Below are positions 1 to 5,928 of a stretch of DNA of 8,790 nucleotides, one piece after another. The DNA lies in NCBI GenBank assembly GCA_948762645.1, contig CAQBRY010000051.1, positions 1-8,790 on the forward strand, read 5' to 3'. The DNA comes from an uncultured Eubacteriales bacterium. Lineage in GTDB: Bacteria > Bacillota > Clostridia > Oscillospirales > Acutalibacteraceae. Every line of letters starts with the position of its first letter. The stretch's first letter is position 1. A program made the translations under genes and the position numbers. The notes beneath the pieces were generated by a model. It made no database searches. It was not told where the DNA came from and saw only the letters and a list, made by a program, of their open reading frames with translations.

Positions 1-414
1 GTCGCCCTTTGTTTTTGCGTCTGTCATGAACGGCTTAAATTTTACTTTCGGGAACCATTCAACCTTATATTTTCTTTTGCCGTTTACCATTTTCGGTACA
101 ATATGTCCAAACCCCACATAAATCGGCGTATCGCTCGCATTAGACGTTACAAGTCCGCTCTCCTCGTCTATCGTTTGCCCCAAAAGCTCCGCAAAAATTT
201 TATCGTTATCATCATCAATTCCTGCTGTTATTGTGCCGCTTTTAAATACCGATACTTGTTCTTTTACGCTGTCGTCCGCATACAAGGTCGCCTCTGCAAG
301 TTCGATTGATACTTTACATTCAATCGCTCCTGCAAGCGTTTTTACTTCTCCATACGTTTTGCCGTCTTCATTTAATTTTGCATATTTAAAATTTTTTAAA
401 CCTATTCCTGCCAT
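1..414 (-). CDS. Phage major tail protein, phi13 type (5' part; runs off the window)
   Basis: This protein would form the tail tube of a long-tailed phage by stacking in rings around the tape measure. The frame is open from ATG at 414 to the first base of the window, giving 138 residues of a family that is usually about 190-200 residues, so the C-terminus lies outside. The N-terminus MAGIGLKNFKYAKL, the 'GAIECKVSIELAEATLYADD' stretch, the 'GTITAGIDD' segment and 'TPIYVGFGHIVP' are the hallmarks I recognise from the phi13-type major tail family. The ribosome binding site AAGGAG lies 11 bases upstream and a second purine-rich run GAGGACGA sits closer. It follows the tail-completion-like gene after a 169-base gap that carries a palindromic element (489-574). 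Family assignment is from recalled motifs, not a search. Confidence 0.88.
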   Translation of the reverse strand, partial: MAGIGLKNFKYAKLNEDGKTYGEVKTLAGAIECKVSIELAEATLYADDSVKEQVSVFKSGTITAGIDDDNDKIFAELLGQTIDEESGLVTSNASDTPIYVGFGHIVPKMVNGKRKYKVEWFPKVKFKPFMTDAKTKGD

Positions 415-488
415 GTCGTCCTCGTCTCCTTCATTTTTTCGTTTTGTCCTTACAGTGCAAAATCTCAATCACTTCGGTACTCGTCCTC

Positions 489-574
489 TCCCCAAAAAGT
501 CACGCTCTCGTCGGCTAACGGTTTGTAAACGCACCGTTTTTACGCCTCTTTGCGAGCTACCAACTTTTCGGGGA
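489..574 (-). repeat. Nested palindromic element in the 415-583 gap
   Basis: The 169-base gap before the major tail gene has no convincing ORF but can fold. Read on the minus strand, TCCCCGAAAAGT (574-563) can pair with ACTTTTTGGGGA (500-489): 12 pairs with one G-U, extendable by two more G-U pairs. Inside it, GAGC/GCTC on the plus strand (554-557 with 504-507) and AACGGT/ACCGTT (517-522 with 533-538, 10-base loop) form further stems. The element lies on the transcribed strand of the tail operon, and no run of T immediately follows the outer stem, so it does not look like a simple terminator. It could be an RNA structure, a processing site or a dispersed palindromic repeat. Confidence 0.5.
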
Positions 575-583
575 CCCCATTTT

Positions 584-937
584 TTAATTTTCTAAATTGC
601 TTAAATAATAAAAATTCACGGGAACGTGATAATATCCCGTGTCGCTTTCGTACTGTTCGGGAGCTGTGTCCTCCCATATAAAGCCACTTTGCTTCATAAT
701 CTTTTTTAATTTTCTTACTATATCTTTAAAATTTTTCTTTGAAAACACATCAACCGTTAAATAAGATATTTCGTTTTTATGCTCGTCATCCGCAAAGTTA
801 TCAGGCAATTCGAGCCATGTGTAATAAGTTAAGTACGTTTCGGCTTGCCCCGTAAAATGCAAAAAGTGAACGGGTATTTTTTCGCCGTCAACTTCAAAAT
901 CTTTTAAGGTATCCTCAACTATTGGATTTATATTGAT
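584..937 (-). CDS. Tail completion-like protein between gp10 and major tail (start codon abnormal)
   Basis: By position (after the gp10-like gene, before the major tail gene) this is likely a tail terminator/completion-type protein; I do not recognise a named domain with certainty. The frame is open from just after a TGA at 945-947 down to 584. Residues such as NPIVEDTLKDF near the start, KIPVHFLHFTGQAETYLTYY, the short 'YLTVDVFSK' strand, a Lys-rich helix and 'DTGYYHVPVNF' near the end fit related small phage proteins I recall, which begin close to 'INPIVE'. The only standard start in frame is TTG at 862, which would remove about 25 conserved-looking residues and has no good ribosome binding site. 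The Shine-Dalgarno AAGGGTGA (overlapping the gp10 stop) points instead at ATC 937-935. Either a non-canonical start is used or the start was lost by mutation. Confidence 0.6.
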   Translation of the reverse strand: MNINPIVEDTLKDFEVDGEKIPVHFLHFTGQAETYLTYYTWLELPDNFADDEHKNEISYLTVDVFSKKNFKDIVRKLKKIMKQSGFIWEDTAPEQYESDTGYYHVPVNFYYLSNLEN

Positions 938-941
938 AAAA

Positions 942-1343
942 TCACCCTTTCACTTTACTGTTAAAAACTTGCTCCAAAGCCTCTGAGATTGCGCCCTCGC
1001 TGGATTTTACCGCCGACCTCACAAACGCCGTCCCGTTTATATGTTTTGTTCCATAATCAAGCCACAAAGCCTTTTGTGCATTGTTCATTCCGTTTTTATC
1101 TTTTCCCGTAAACGTCACACTCCCGACAACATCTCCACCTCTGGTTGCTGTCGGAGCCTTTGCTTTTACTGAATTTGCCATTGAACCTGTCCTTTTATGC
1201 CTCTGGGCATTGCTTTTTATTGTTCTTTGTAAAATTTCTTGTCCTGCTCTTACCATTTCTTTAGCTAGATTTTCATCTTGCAGGGCTTCTGGGATAATAT
1301 CTTCTAAATTTACAGACGCGCTAAAATCTGCTATCTCTATCAC
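942..1343 (-). CDS. HK97 gp10-like head-tail/tail component
   Basis: This family (HK97 gp10-like) acts at the head-tail interface or the tail end during siphovirus assembly. The 133-residue length, the basic 'RHKRTGSMANSVKAK' segment, 'VGSVTFTGKDKN', 'ALWLDYGTKHINGTAFVRSAV' and a C-terminal helix are typical; the 'LDYGTKHINGTAFVR' block is the clearest signature. Upstream lies a short gap (1344-1431) holding a possible micro-ORF; downstream its stop overlaps the Shine-Dalgarno of the next gene. The start is odd: GTG at 1343 is the only standard start before Met30, yet it lies inside the Shine-Dalgarno GAGGTGA. That ribosome binding site is spaced correctly for ATA at 1334-1332, where an ATG would be expected. 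Translation may use GTG inefficiently, ATA non-canonically, or be impaired. Confidence 0.85.
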   Translation of the reverse strand: MIEIADFSASVNLEDIIPEALQDENLAKEMVRAGQEILQRTIKSNAQRHKRTGSMANSVKAKAPTATRGGDVVGSVTFTGKDKNGMNNAQKALWLDYGTKHINGTAFVRSAVKSSEGAISEALEQVFNSKVKG

Positions 1344-1432
1344 CTCACATTTTTAAAATCGCGGGCAAATATTCTTAAAATTTTGCACCGCCTTAATTCG
1401 CGAATTGCCTGCACGGGTTCCGTGCCTGCCAC
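1340..1432 (-). CDS. Possible 30-residue basic micro-ORF filling the gap before gp10
   Basis: A GTG at 1432-1430 overlaps the stop of the head closure gene (TAGTG). Its frame runs 30 codons to a TGA at 1342-1340 that lies inside the Shine-Dalgarno of the gp10-like gene. GGTGAT sits seven bases upstream of the GTG as a plausible ribosome binding site. The product would be Arg/Lys-rich (segments AGTEPVQAIRELRR and ILRIFARDFK). End-to-end overlap with both neighbours is how compact phage operons are built, which favours a real translated ORF. Against it are the tiny size, the GTG start, the lack of any homolog I can recall, and a hairpin in the same DNA (1410-1432 region). It could equally be a remnant of a longer gene. 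Confidence 0.25.
   Translation of the reverse strand: MAGTEPVQAIRELRRCKILRIFARDFKNVR
1408..1430 (-). repeat. Hairpin in the gap between head closure and gp10 genes
   Basis: On the minus strand GCAGGCACGG, a three-base AAC loop and CCGTGCAGGC follow each other. Eight of ten positions pair, with a two-base internal mismatch; the inner six pairs GCACGG/CCGTGC are perfect. Immediately downstream is the 12-base perfect palindrome AATTCGCGAATT (plus strand 1395-1406). No T-run follows, so an intrinsic terminator is unlikely. Confidence 0.4.
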
Positions 1433-1761
1433 TATTTCATCACCAACTCCGCTATTATCTCGGTGTACTGGTCTTTAAAACCGTAATTATTAGTGTAAGT
1501 TATGTTGTAAAAGCTCCCTCTAAACTTGATAAACATATCTTTTACAATATTTTTCTTTGGTGTACGAATTAAAAACCGCGTTTTAGTCTGTACAAAATCT
1601 GAATTGCTCTTAATTAATTCCGTCCCGCCGATGTTTGTAACCTGCGCCCATGTTTTTAATACTAAAACTTCTTTTTTTATGGGGAAACCGTCTTTATCTT
1701 TGCTTTCCTCAAACTTAACTATCTCTATTTTTTTATTAAAGCTTCCTGCGTTTACGTACAA
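1432..1761 (-). CDS. Phage head closure / head-tail adaptor (SPP1 gp16-like join protein)
   Basis: Proteins of this family bind below the connector ring and seal the filled head before the tail attaches. The 109-residue length, an N-terminal beta segment 'GSFNKKIEIVKFEE', the 'TWAQVTNIGG' motif, 'TRFLIRTPKK' and the end 'YNITYTNNYGFKDQYTEII' match the Phage_H_T_join type fold. A GTG at 1770 would add three residues but is embedded in the Shine-Dalgarno-like GGCGGTGA; TTG at 1761 is placed six bases after that site, so I prefer it. The gene begins directly after the gp6-like connector gene, whose TAG stop is four bases before the ribosome binding site. Its stop overlaps a possible micro-ORF. 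Confidence 0.83.
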   Translation of the reverse strand: MYVNAGSFNKKIEIVKFEESKDKDGFPIKKEVLVLKTWAQVTNIGGTELIKSNSDFVQTKTRFLIRTPKKNIVKDMFIKFRGSFYNITYTNNYGFKDQYTEIIAELVMK

Positions 1762-1773
1762 AAAAATCACCGC

Positions 1774-2076
1774 CTACACTAAATTTGTTCGGTGCATATT
1801 TAGTATTGTTTCCACAACTTTATTTAGATTATTTTTGTCAATATAAAAGCACCTGTTATCATACATATCCTGTACCAAAACGTAAACCACAATAGTAAAA
1901 TCTTCGTGATTGTTGGCTTCTTCGGGTGTTAGTCCTGTGTATGAGTATATAAATTCTTTGGCGGTTTCTAAAAAAGTTTTTATTTCGGCTGCTTCTTTTT
2001 CGTCTTTCTCTTCGGGAGATAACCTCAAATAGTTTATGAGATTATCTGCTGTTATTTCGCTTATCTTCATGCTCAT
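1774..2076 (-). CDS. Phage gp6-like head-tail connector protein
   Basis: This adaptor docks on the portal on the lower face of the head and starts the head-tail connector. The 100-residue all-helical sequence fits the HK97 gp6/SPP1 gp15 type: an N-terminal segment KISEITADNLINYLRL, a helix 'EIKTFLETAKEFIYSYTGLT', and 'IVVYVLVQDMYDNRCF' with the usual 'D.Y.NR' near the end of the second helix. The start ATG at 2076 overlaps the TGA of the head fiber gene in an ATGA, implying translational coupling; ATG 2070 (MKISE) is an alternative two codons in. It is followed after a few bases by the head closure gene, the usual order. Confidence 0.85.
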   Translation of the reverse strand: MSMKISEITADNLINYLRLSPEEKDEKEAAEIKTFLETAKEFIYSYTGLTPEEANNHEDFTIVVYVLVQDMYDNRCFYIDKNNLNKVVETILNMHRTNLV

Positions 2077-2291
2077 TCTTCTTTCATAAGTCCCGCCGCT
2101 TTTAGTTTTTGTAGGAGTGCATTAAAATCTGTTATAAGTTCACTAATATCTTCGGCGGTGCTGTCCGCTTGATTTTCTGCTGGAGAAAAAGAGGAAAAGC
2201 CCTCAATTTCCGCGCCCTCTTTTACTGTGAGCTTTCCGCCGATTACCCATTCATCTCCGCCTTGTGCTTGATAATTTTTAGCGTTATACAT
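2073..2291 (-). CDS. Head fiber protein (phi29 gp8.5-like family)
   Basis: This is a small decoration/fiber protein displayed on the capsid in Bacillota phages, usually encoded just after the major capsid gene, as here. The 72-residue sequence has the two blocks I associate with the family: 'YQAQGGDEWVIGGKLTVKEG' near the N-terminus, and the C-terminal 'AENQADSTAEDISELITDF' followed by 'NALLQKLKAAGLM'. The second half looks like a trimerising helix. ATG at 2291 is preceded by GAGGTGA with six bases of spacing, a strong site. The stop overlaps the next start by four bases. The family name rests on motif recall; the role on the virion is inferred from position and family. Confidence 0.8.
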   Translation of the reverse strand: MYNAKNYQAQGGDEWVIGGKLTVKEGAEIEGFSSFSPAENQADSTAEDISELITDFNALLQKLKAAGLMKEE

Positions 2292-2303
2292 AAACTTTCA
2301 CCT

Positions 2304-3455
2304 CTAAGCCTTAATTTTTAATACGGCGAGTTTTTGCTGGTCTGATATTTTGCTGTCAATTTCCACCCAGCCTACAATCCCCAGAGCGTGCTGCGCTGCG
2401 TATAATTCCTGCAACACTTGAATTTCCACGTCTTTTGTTAATTTTACGGATAAGCCTGTCATATCGCCGTAAATTATAGCTTTTTTACCTGCTCCGATTT
2501 CTGGCATATTGTCACTTATATAAACTGGTTTGCCAAATAATGAGTAACCCCATGCGGAGGTTAAATCTCTATTTAATAAATAATTCCCGTCTCCGTCTTT
2601 TAGCTTTCTTATGGCTTTTCGTGTGCTTCTGTTCATAATGAATACTGCGTTTTTCTGGTAGTTATCAATTACGCTTTCTTGTAAATCTATTAAATCGTCT
2701 GCGGTGATCTTCCCGCCTGCTGAGCTTTCAACAATATTTGTCGCACCTGTTAAGATTCCTTGACACGCGTTTGTTCCTGTGCCGTTTAAAAGTTCTTTTT
2801 CTATAAACTCAGCTATCGCCTCACTCATCTTTTTTATTACAAAATTTGTCAAATCAAAATCGCTCTTATTTATAAGTGATTTTGATATTTTCGTAAGTGC
2901 GCCCGCTAAATAGCTTGATAGGTTTATGCTTGTGAATTTCCCTGCTGTGCTGGTTAAGTCTGTAAATTCGGTAGCATATGCGCAAGTTATATCCTCGCCC
3001 GCATTTTCGCCGTAATAGGGAATTACTAAGTCGCCTTTGACGTTGTAAATTTCGGATAAACTGTAAATCGGGCATATTTCCTTAACTTTTTCAATGATTT
3101 TATTGGCGATCGTCTGTGGCACGATTGCTCCGTTATTGCCTAAATCAAGGCTATTTGCTCTTTTTTCGGCTTTAACGCCTCTTATAAAGTTTGCAAAAGC
3201 CCGTTGCTCGGCGGCTTCTGTGCTTTCCGACTGTTTTTCGGTTTCTTCTTTTTGTGCTTCGCTGATCTCCTCCTTTCTGGCTTCTTCTTCGGCTTTTATT
3301 GTTTCGTCTATCTCGTCAATCATCTTTTTAAGTTCCTTAAATTTCTTGATTTCTTCCTCCGTCATGGATCTTTTTTCGCCTTTTGCTCCGTTTAATATTT
3401 CTTGCATTTTGCTCTGATTTTCTGCCCTTTGTTCGGTTAAATATTTAAATTCCAT
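2304..3455 (-). CDS. Major capsid protein, HK97 gp5 fold, with N-terminal scaffolding (delta) domain
   Basis: This is the shell-forming subunit of the icosahedral head. At 383 residues it has the normal HK97 family length. Residues about 1-95 are highly charged and coiled-coil in character (Glu/Lys/Gln-rich, few hydrophobics), the built-in scaffold that the upstream protease removes. The mature capsid fold would start near residue 100 (SLDLGNNGAIVPQTIANKI). Recognisable later blocks are 'FIEKELLNGTGTNACQGIL' (about 217-235), 'AVFIMNRSTRKAIRKLKD', and 'SLFGKPVYISDNMPE', followed by the strand 'AIIYGDMTGLSVKLTKD'. The start ATG at 3455 has the site AAGGAGAT, formed by the last codons of the protease gene. 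The gene reads through without damage. I did not attempt to assign the cross-linking Lys/Asn pair. Confidence 0.95.
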   Translation of the reverse strand: MEFKYLTEQRAENQSKMQEILNGAKGEKRSMTEEEIKKFKELKKMIDEIDETIKAEEEARKEEISEAQKEETEKQSESTEAAEQRAFANFIRGVKAEKRANSLDLGNNGAIVPQTIANKIIEKVKEICPIYSLSEIYNVKGDLVIPYYGENAGEDITCAYATEFTDLTSTAGKFTSINLSSYLAGALTKISKSLINKSDFDLTNFVIKKMSEAIAEFIEKELLNGTGTNACQGILTGATNIVESSAGGKITADDLIDLQESVIDNYQKNAVFIMNRSTRKAIRKLKDGDGNYLLNRDLTSAWGYSLFGKPVYISDNMPEIGAGKKAIIYGDMTGLSVKLTKDVEIQVLQELYAAQHALGIVGWVEIDSKISDQQKLAVLKIKA

Positions 3456-3461
3456 AAATTT

Positions 3462-4064
3462 CTATCTCCTTTTTATTTGTTTTAAAATATTTTCGTAAAA
3501 TGAATAATCTATTTTTTGCGGTACGTTTAAACTTTGCTTTGTTATAAAAACGGACGGAGCTTCCCGTCCTCTAAACTCTGTTTTTATTAGCGAATCGGCT
3601 CTGGTTTCAATGCTAGTCCCTACATAGCACGGCACTTTTTTATCGTCTATTATCGACACTTCAAATAAATTCATCTCGTCAATAAATCGGCGTTTTAAGT
3701 TTTCGCTTACCGCTTCTTCATGTTCTTTTACAGCTTCAAATCCAAAACTCCAACCTCTGAGCCGCTGCTCTTTTGCTTTTTCTATCACTTCGCTGTCTGT
3801 GATTTCACATATCGCCCTAAGCCCGATATTATCTTCAAAAAGTTTTATATTTCCGTCCTTTGTTGACCCGAGTTTTCGGTTTGGTTCATGGCCTAAAAGG
3901 CATAAAATATTCTCGCTTTTTTCGATTGCTCTCTCAAATGCTTTCGGTGCTACCTGCTCCACAAACTTTTCTCCGTTTTCGTCTAACATTGGCTTTGAAT
4001 CTCGCGCCACTGCGTTTACATATCCGTCTAAAATCACGCTTTTATTTCTGATTTCTACTCGCAT
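3462..4064 (-). CDS. HK97-family prohead protease (peptidase U35)
   Basis: This serine protease is packaged inside the procapsid, cleaves the capsid scaffold domain and then degrades itself. At 200 residues it has the usual length. The expected catalytic positions are visible: His59 in 'LLGHEPNRKLGST', Ser106 in 'RLRGWSFGF', and an acidic residue near Glu135 in 'MNLFEVSIID'. The N-terminal 'VILDGYVNAVARDSKP' is the normal opening strand pair, and the Arg/Lys-rich C-terminus is typical of the targeting tail. ATG at 4064 overlaps the portal stop (TAATG) and follows AGGAGGTGA, so translation is coupled to the portal. Because the portal frameshift terminates translation about 960 bases earlier, coupling may be weakened, but the strong site should allow independent initiation. 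Confidence 0.93.
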   Translation of the reverse strand: MRVEIRNKSVILDGYVNAVARDSKPMLDENGEKFVEQVAPKAFERAIEKSENILCLLGHEPNRKLGSTKDGNIKLFEDNIGLRAICEITDSEVIEKAKEQRLRGWSFGFEAVKEHEEAVSENLKRRFIDEMNLFEVSIIDDKKVPCYVGTSIETRADSLIKTEFRGREAPSVFITKQSLNVPQKIDYSFYENILKQIKRR

Positions 4065-5249
4065 TATCCGTCACCTCCTATATTTTCTTTAATTGTTGCG
4101 GTTTGCCCTGTATTCGGCGTGTAGACTTCCTTTGTTTCTGGATTGAATAAAACATCTTGTAGTCCTAATTTTATAAAACTAAGTCCCAACGGCTCTAAAT
4201 CCTCCATGTAGCGCACTTCATCTATCTGCATAATATTTGCGTCTAGGGCGGTCTTGTATGCTTCAAAACGTGTCTTAATATCGCCTTTTGTGATTTCTTT
4301 CGTATCAAACGCAAAATAAAAAGACTTCTTTTCTTTTTCAAGTAAGAGGTCTTTGTTTAATGCGCATTCTATCGCTGTTATTACGGGCATTACTGCTGTT
4401 TTTATAAATGTTTCATAATTAAAATTCTGCGGCACTCCGAAAACGTCAAATATTGAATTATTGGTCGTAACCTTGTTTTCGTTTAGCTGCATTTCAACCG
4501 ATGTACTGCTGGCTTCTTGAAATTCTAAGCCGTTATTGAGTATTACTACGTTATTTTCGCTGGGGTCTGAATATATCTTGTGCCATGCGTCTTTTAGAGC
4601 TTTGATTGCTTCTTTTGTGAGTGTGTTTTTAGACTTTACGAATCCTCGTTTGTTTCCGCCTGTTGTGACTAAATTCTGTTCAAATTTTAAAGTTTGATAT
4701 GCTATTTTTAATAGCTCTTGATTTTCTTTAATTATTCCTGCTCCGTTTACTCCGTCTGGGCTTGCCCGCGTGATTTTCAAAAAGTCAAATGGCTTATACG
4801 TTTGCCCGTGTATGATTAAGTCACAATCTTTAAATATCGGGTCAAAATTTTTATTTACTTGCACTTTTTGCGATTCTACATAGTGTAGTGATTGCACGCT
4901 GTTTCGCTTTTTATTTATATATGCGTACGCTTTCCCGTCTAAAAGATAGTCTCTAACTATTGCCCTTTTAAACTGTATGCCGTTTAAGGTGTCTTTGGTG
5001 TCGTCATTTAATAAATCGGGTCTGTTATCGCCTGCAACTTCGACTGTTTTTGACTTTCCGTCCTTTATATAGCTTAATCGGTATCATGCTTACTGTCTCC
5101 GATATTAAATTAATGCACCTTGCTACCGCTGGAATGTTTAACGCTTTTTCTCGGTCGATTTCTTCTCCGTAAAGTAAAGATTTTAATAAAACATCATCTA
5201 CGGGCGGGGATACTGTCAGTTCTGCCTGCTTCCGTTTAAATATATTCAT
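4064..5249 (-). pseudogene. Portal protein (HK97 gp3 type), single-base frameshift
   Basis: The portal is the dodecameric ring at the unique head vertex through which DNA enters. ATG at 5249 (site AGAGGAG) opens 'MNIFKRKQAELTVSPPVDDV' and continues 'AVARCINLISETVSMIPIKLYK', the canonical N-terminus. At 5063-5062 one extra G shifts the frame, and translation stops at 5025 after an unrelated Arg-rich tail. Dropping one base restores 'KLYKDGKSKTVEV', then 'GIQFKRAIVRDYLLDGKAYAY' with only a GTG inside at 4897. The frame then runs through 'PFDFLKITRASPDGVNG' and 'IFDVFGVPQNF' to the stop at 4064. The repaired product is 394 residues, the normal size. The total of 1186 bases is exactly one more than a multiple of three. 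I see no recognised programmed frameshift signal. Sequencing error is possible; otherwise no functional portal is made. Confidence 0.9.
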
Positions 5250-5264
5250 TTTTTCACTCCTCTG

Positions 5265-5299
5265 AAAATAAAAAGCCATGCACATATTTGTACATAGCT
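5265..5299 (-). terminator. Intrinsic terminator between toxin gene and portal gene
   Basis: On the minus strand AGCTATGTAC (5299-5290), a six-base loop AAATAT, then GTGCATGGCT (5283-5274) form a ten-pair stem in RNA: eight Watson-Crick pairs and two U-G pairs. It is followed directly by TTTTATTTT (5273-5265). It lies after the toxin stop and ends only a few bases before the portal ribosome binding site. It should end toxin-antitoxin transcripts and would also hinder transcription entering the portal-to-tail genes from upstream. Confidence 0.7.
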
Positions 5300-5313
5300 A
5301 ACCTTTAAATTTT

Positions 5314-5586
5314 TTAAAATAAATCTGAATGAGTACCAGTTCTAGTAAGTGTTAATGTTAATTTATCATCTTCAATAAGATAAATGAGTAACCAGTCGGG
5401 TTGTATGTGGCACTCTCTAAATCCCTTATAATTCCCTGTTAATTCGTGGTCTTTATACTTTTCTTCTAAAGGAATATTATTTGTTAATTTACCTACTATT
5501 TCTTTTAAAAGATTAATATTCATGCCACGCTTTTTTATTAGTTTATAGTCTTTTTTGAATTTAGACGTAAATTTAACCTCAAGCAT
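5314..5586 (-). CDS. yafQ: YafQ-family mRNA interferase toxin (RelE/ParE superfamily)
   Basis: YafQ-type toxins are ribosome-dependent endonucleases that cut mRNA in the A site and slow growth until the antitoxin is renewed. The 90-residue length is standard. Residues matching the known YafQ active site are all present: His47 in 'YKDHELTGNYKGFRECH', His60, Asp64-Trp65 in 'IQPDWLLIY', and His86/Phe90 in the C-terminal 'TRTGTHSDLF'. The N-terminal 'VKFTSKFKKDYKLIKKRG' is typical. ATG at 5586 shares one base with the antitoxin stop (TAATG), so the two are translated together. Nothing suggests inactivation. The pair sits between the terminase and portal genes, an unusual place, and is followed by its own terminator. 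Confidence 0.93.
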   Translation of the reverse strand: MLEVKFTSKFKKDYKLIKKRGMNINLLKEIVGKLTNNIPLEEKYKDHELTGNYKGFRECHIQPDWLLIYLIEDDKLTLTLTRTGTHSDLF

Positions 5587-5855
5587 TATTTTTCAAGCTC
5601 CTCAAAAAGAGAATCTATATCCTTAAAGCCTTTTCCGTTTTTGCTAATTTCTCTTGCTTCTTTCATAGCTTTTTCGGTTTCTTCGTTATACTTTGGTAAT
5701 TTTACGTCAAAGGGAAGTCCTCTGTTCAAAATCACCTGTCTTAAAAATATACTAACGGCTTCGGTTGTAGACATTCCTAATTGATTTAAAAGATACTCTG
5801 CATTACTTTTTAAATCTGCGTCAATTCTCATGTGTAAAGTTTCTGTTTTTGCCAT
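5586..5855 (-). CDS. dinJ: RelB/DinJ-family antitoxin
   Basis: This is the partner of the YafQ-like toxin: the C-terminal part wraps and blocks the toxin, and the N-terminal ribbon-helix-helix binds the operator so that the complex represses its own promoter. The 89 residues show the strand 'ETLHMRIDADLK', the helix-turn-helix part 'LGMSTTEAVSIFLRQVILN', the family-typical 'RGLPFDVKLP', and a charged toxin-binding tail ending 'DIDSLFEELEK'. I chose ATG at 5855 because GAGGAGGT lies just upstream. An ATA/ATT-rich upstream extension (a possible start at 5897) would begin within the spacing of the -35/-10 promoter. It is the first gene of a two-gene operon. Confidence 0.93.
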   Translation of the reverse strand: MAKTETLHMRIDADLKSNAEYLLNQLGMSTTEAVSIFLRQVILNRGLPFDVKLPKYNEETEKAMKEAREISKNGKGFKDIDSLFEELEK

Positions 5856-5887
5856 TTTTATTACCTCCTCAGTATTAGTATATTCAT

Positions 5888-5916
5888 ATTGTATCACATT
5901 ATTTACACAAATTCAA
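5888..5916 (-). promoter_or_regulatory. Promoter of the dinJ-yafQ operon
   Basis: TTGAAT (5916-5911) and TACAAT (5893-5888) on the minus strand are separated by exactly 17 bases, a good sigma-A type promoter, about 33 bases from the -10 to the antitoxin start. The nine-base motif GTGTAAATA occurs twice (5908-5900 and 5929-5921) at a 21-base spacing, two helical turns, flanking the -35 box. It is a candidate operator for the antitoxin or toxin-antitoxin complex. The distal copy overlaps the end of the SLOG gene. Confidence 0.72.
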
Positions 5917-5928
5917 TACATATTTACA

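Noticed and set aside
103..595. Overlapping plus-strand ORFs opposite the major tail gene and the following gap
   Set aside because: They are antisense shadows of a well-supported tail gene, with no ribosome binding site or recognisable sequence; the 3' part covers the palindromic gap.
1081..1846. Plus-strand hydrophobic ORFs opposite gp10 and the head closure gene
   Set aside because: Antisense to recognised phage structural genes, with no upstream site and no family resemblance.
2866..3075. Alternative minus-strand ORF inside the capsid gene
   Set aside because: It lies wholly within the intact capsid frame, with no start site of its own.
3094..3417. Plus-strand Ser/Phe/Leu-rich ORFs opposite the capsid scaffold domain
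   Set aside because: The composition is the complement of a Glu/Lys coiled coil; it only looks like a membrane protein because of the strand.
3799..4092. Plus-strand ORFs opposite the protease gene
   Set aside because: The opposite strand encodes a protease with its catalytic residues in place; these frames are shadows.
5040..5075. Programmed ribosomal frameshift in the portal gene
   Set aside because: No heptameric slippery site, rare-codon or stop-codon context or stimulatory hairpin is visible, and portal genes of this family are not known to be recoded.
5025..5285. Start of the portal at GTG/ATG 5285 or 5279
   Set aside because: Those codons lie inside the terminator stem; ATG 5249 has the AGAGGAG site and the family N-terminus.
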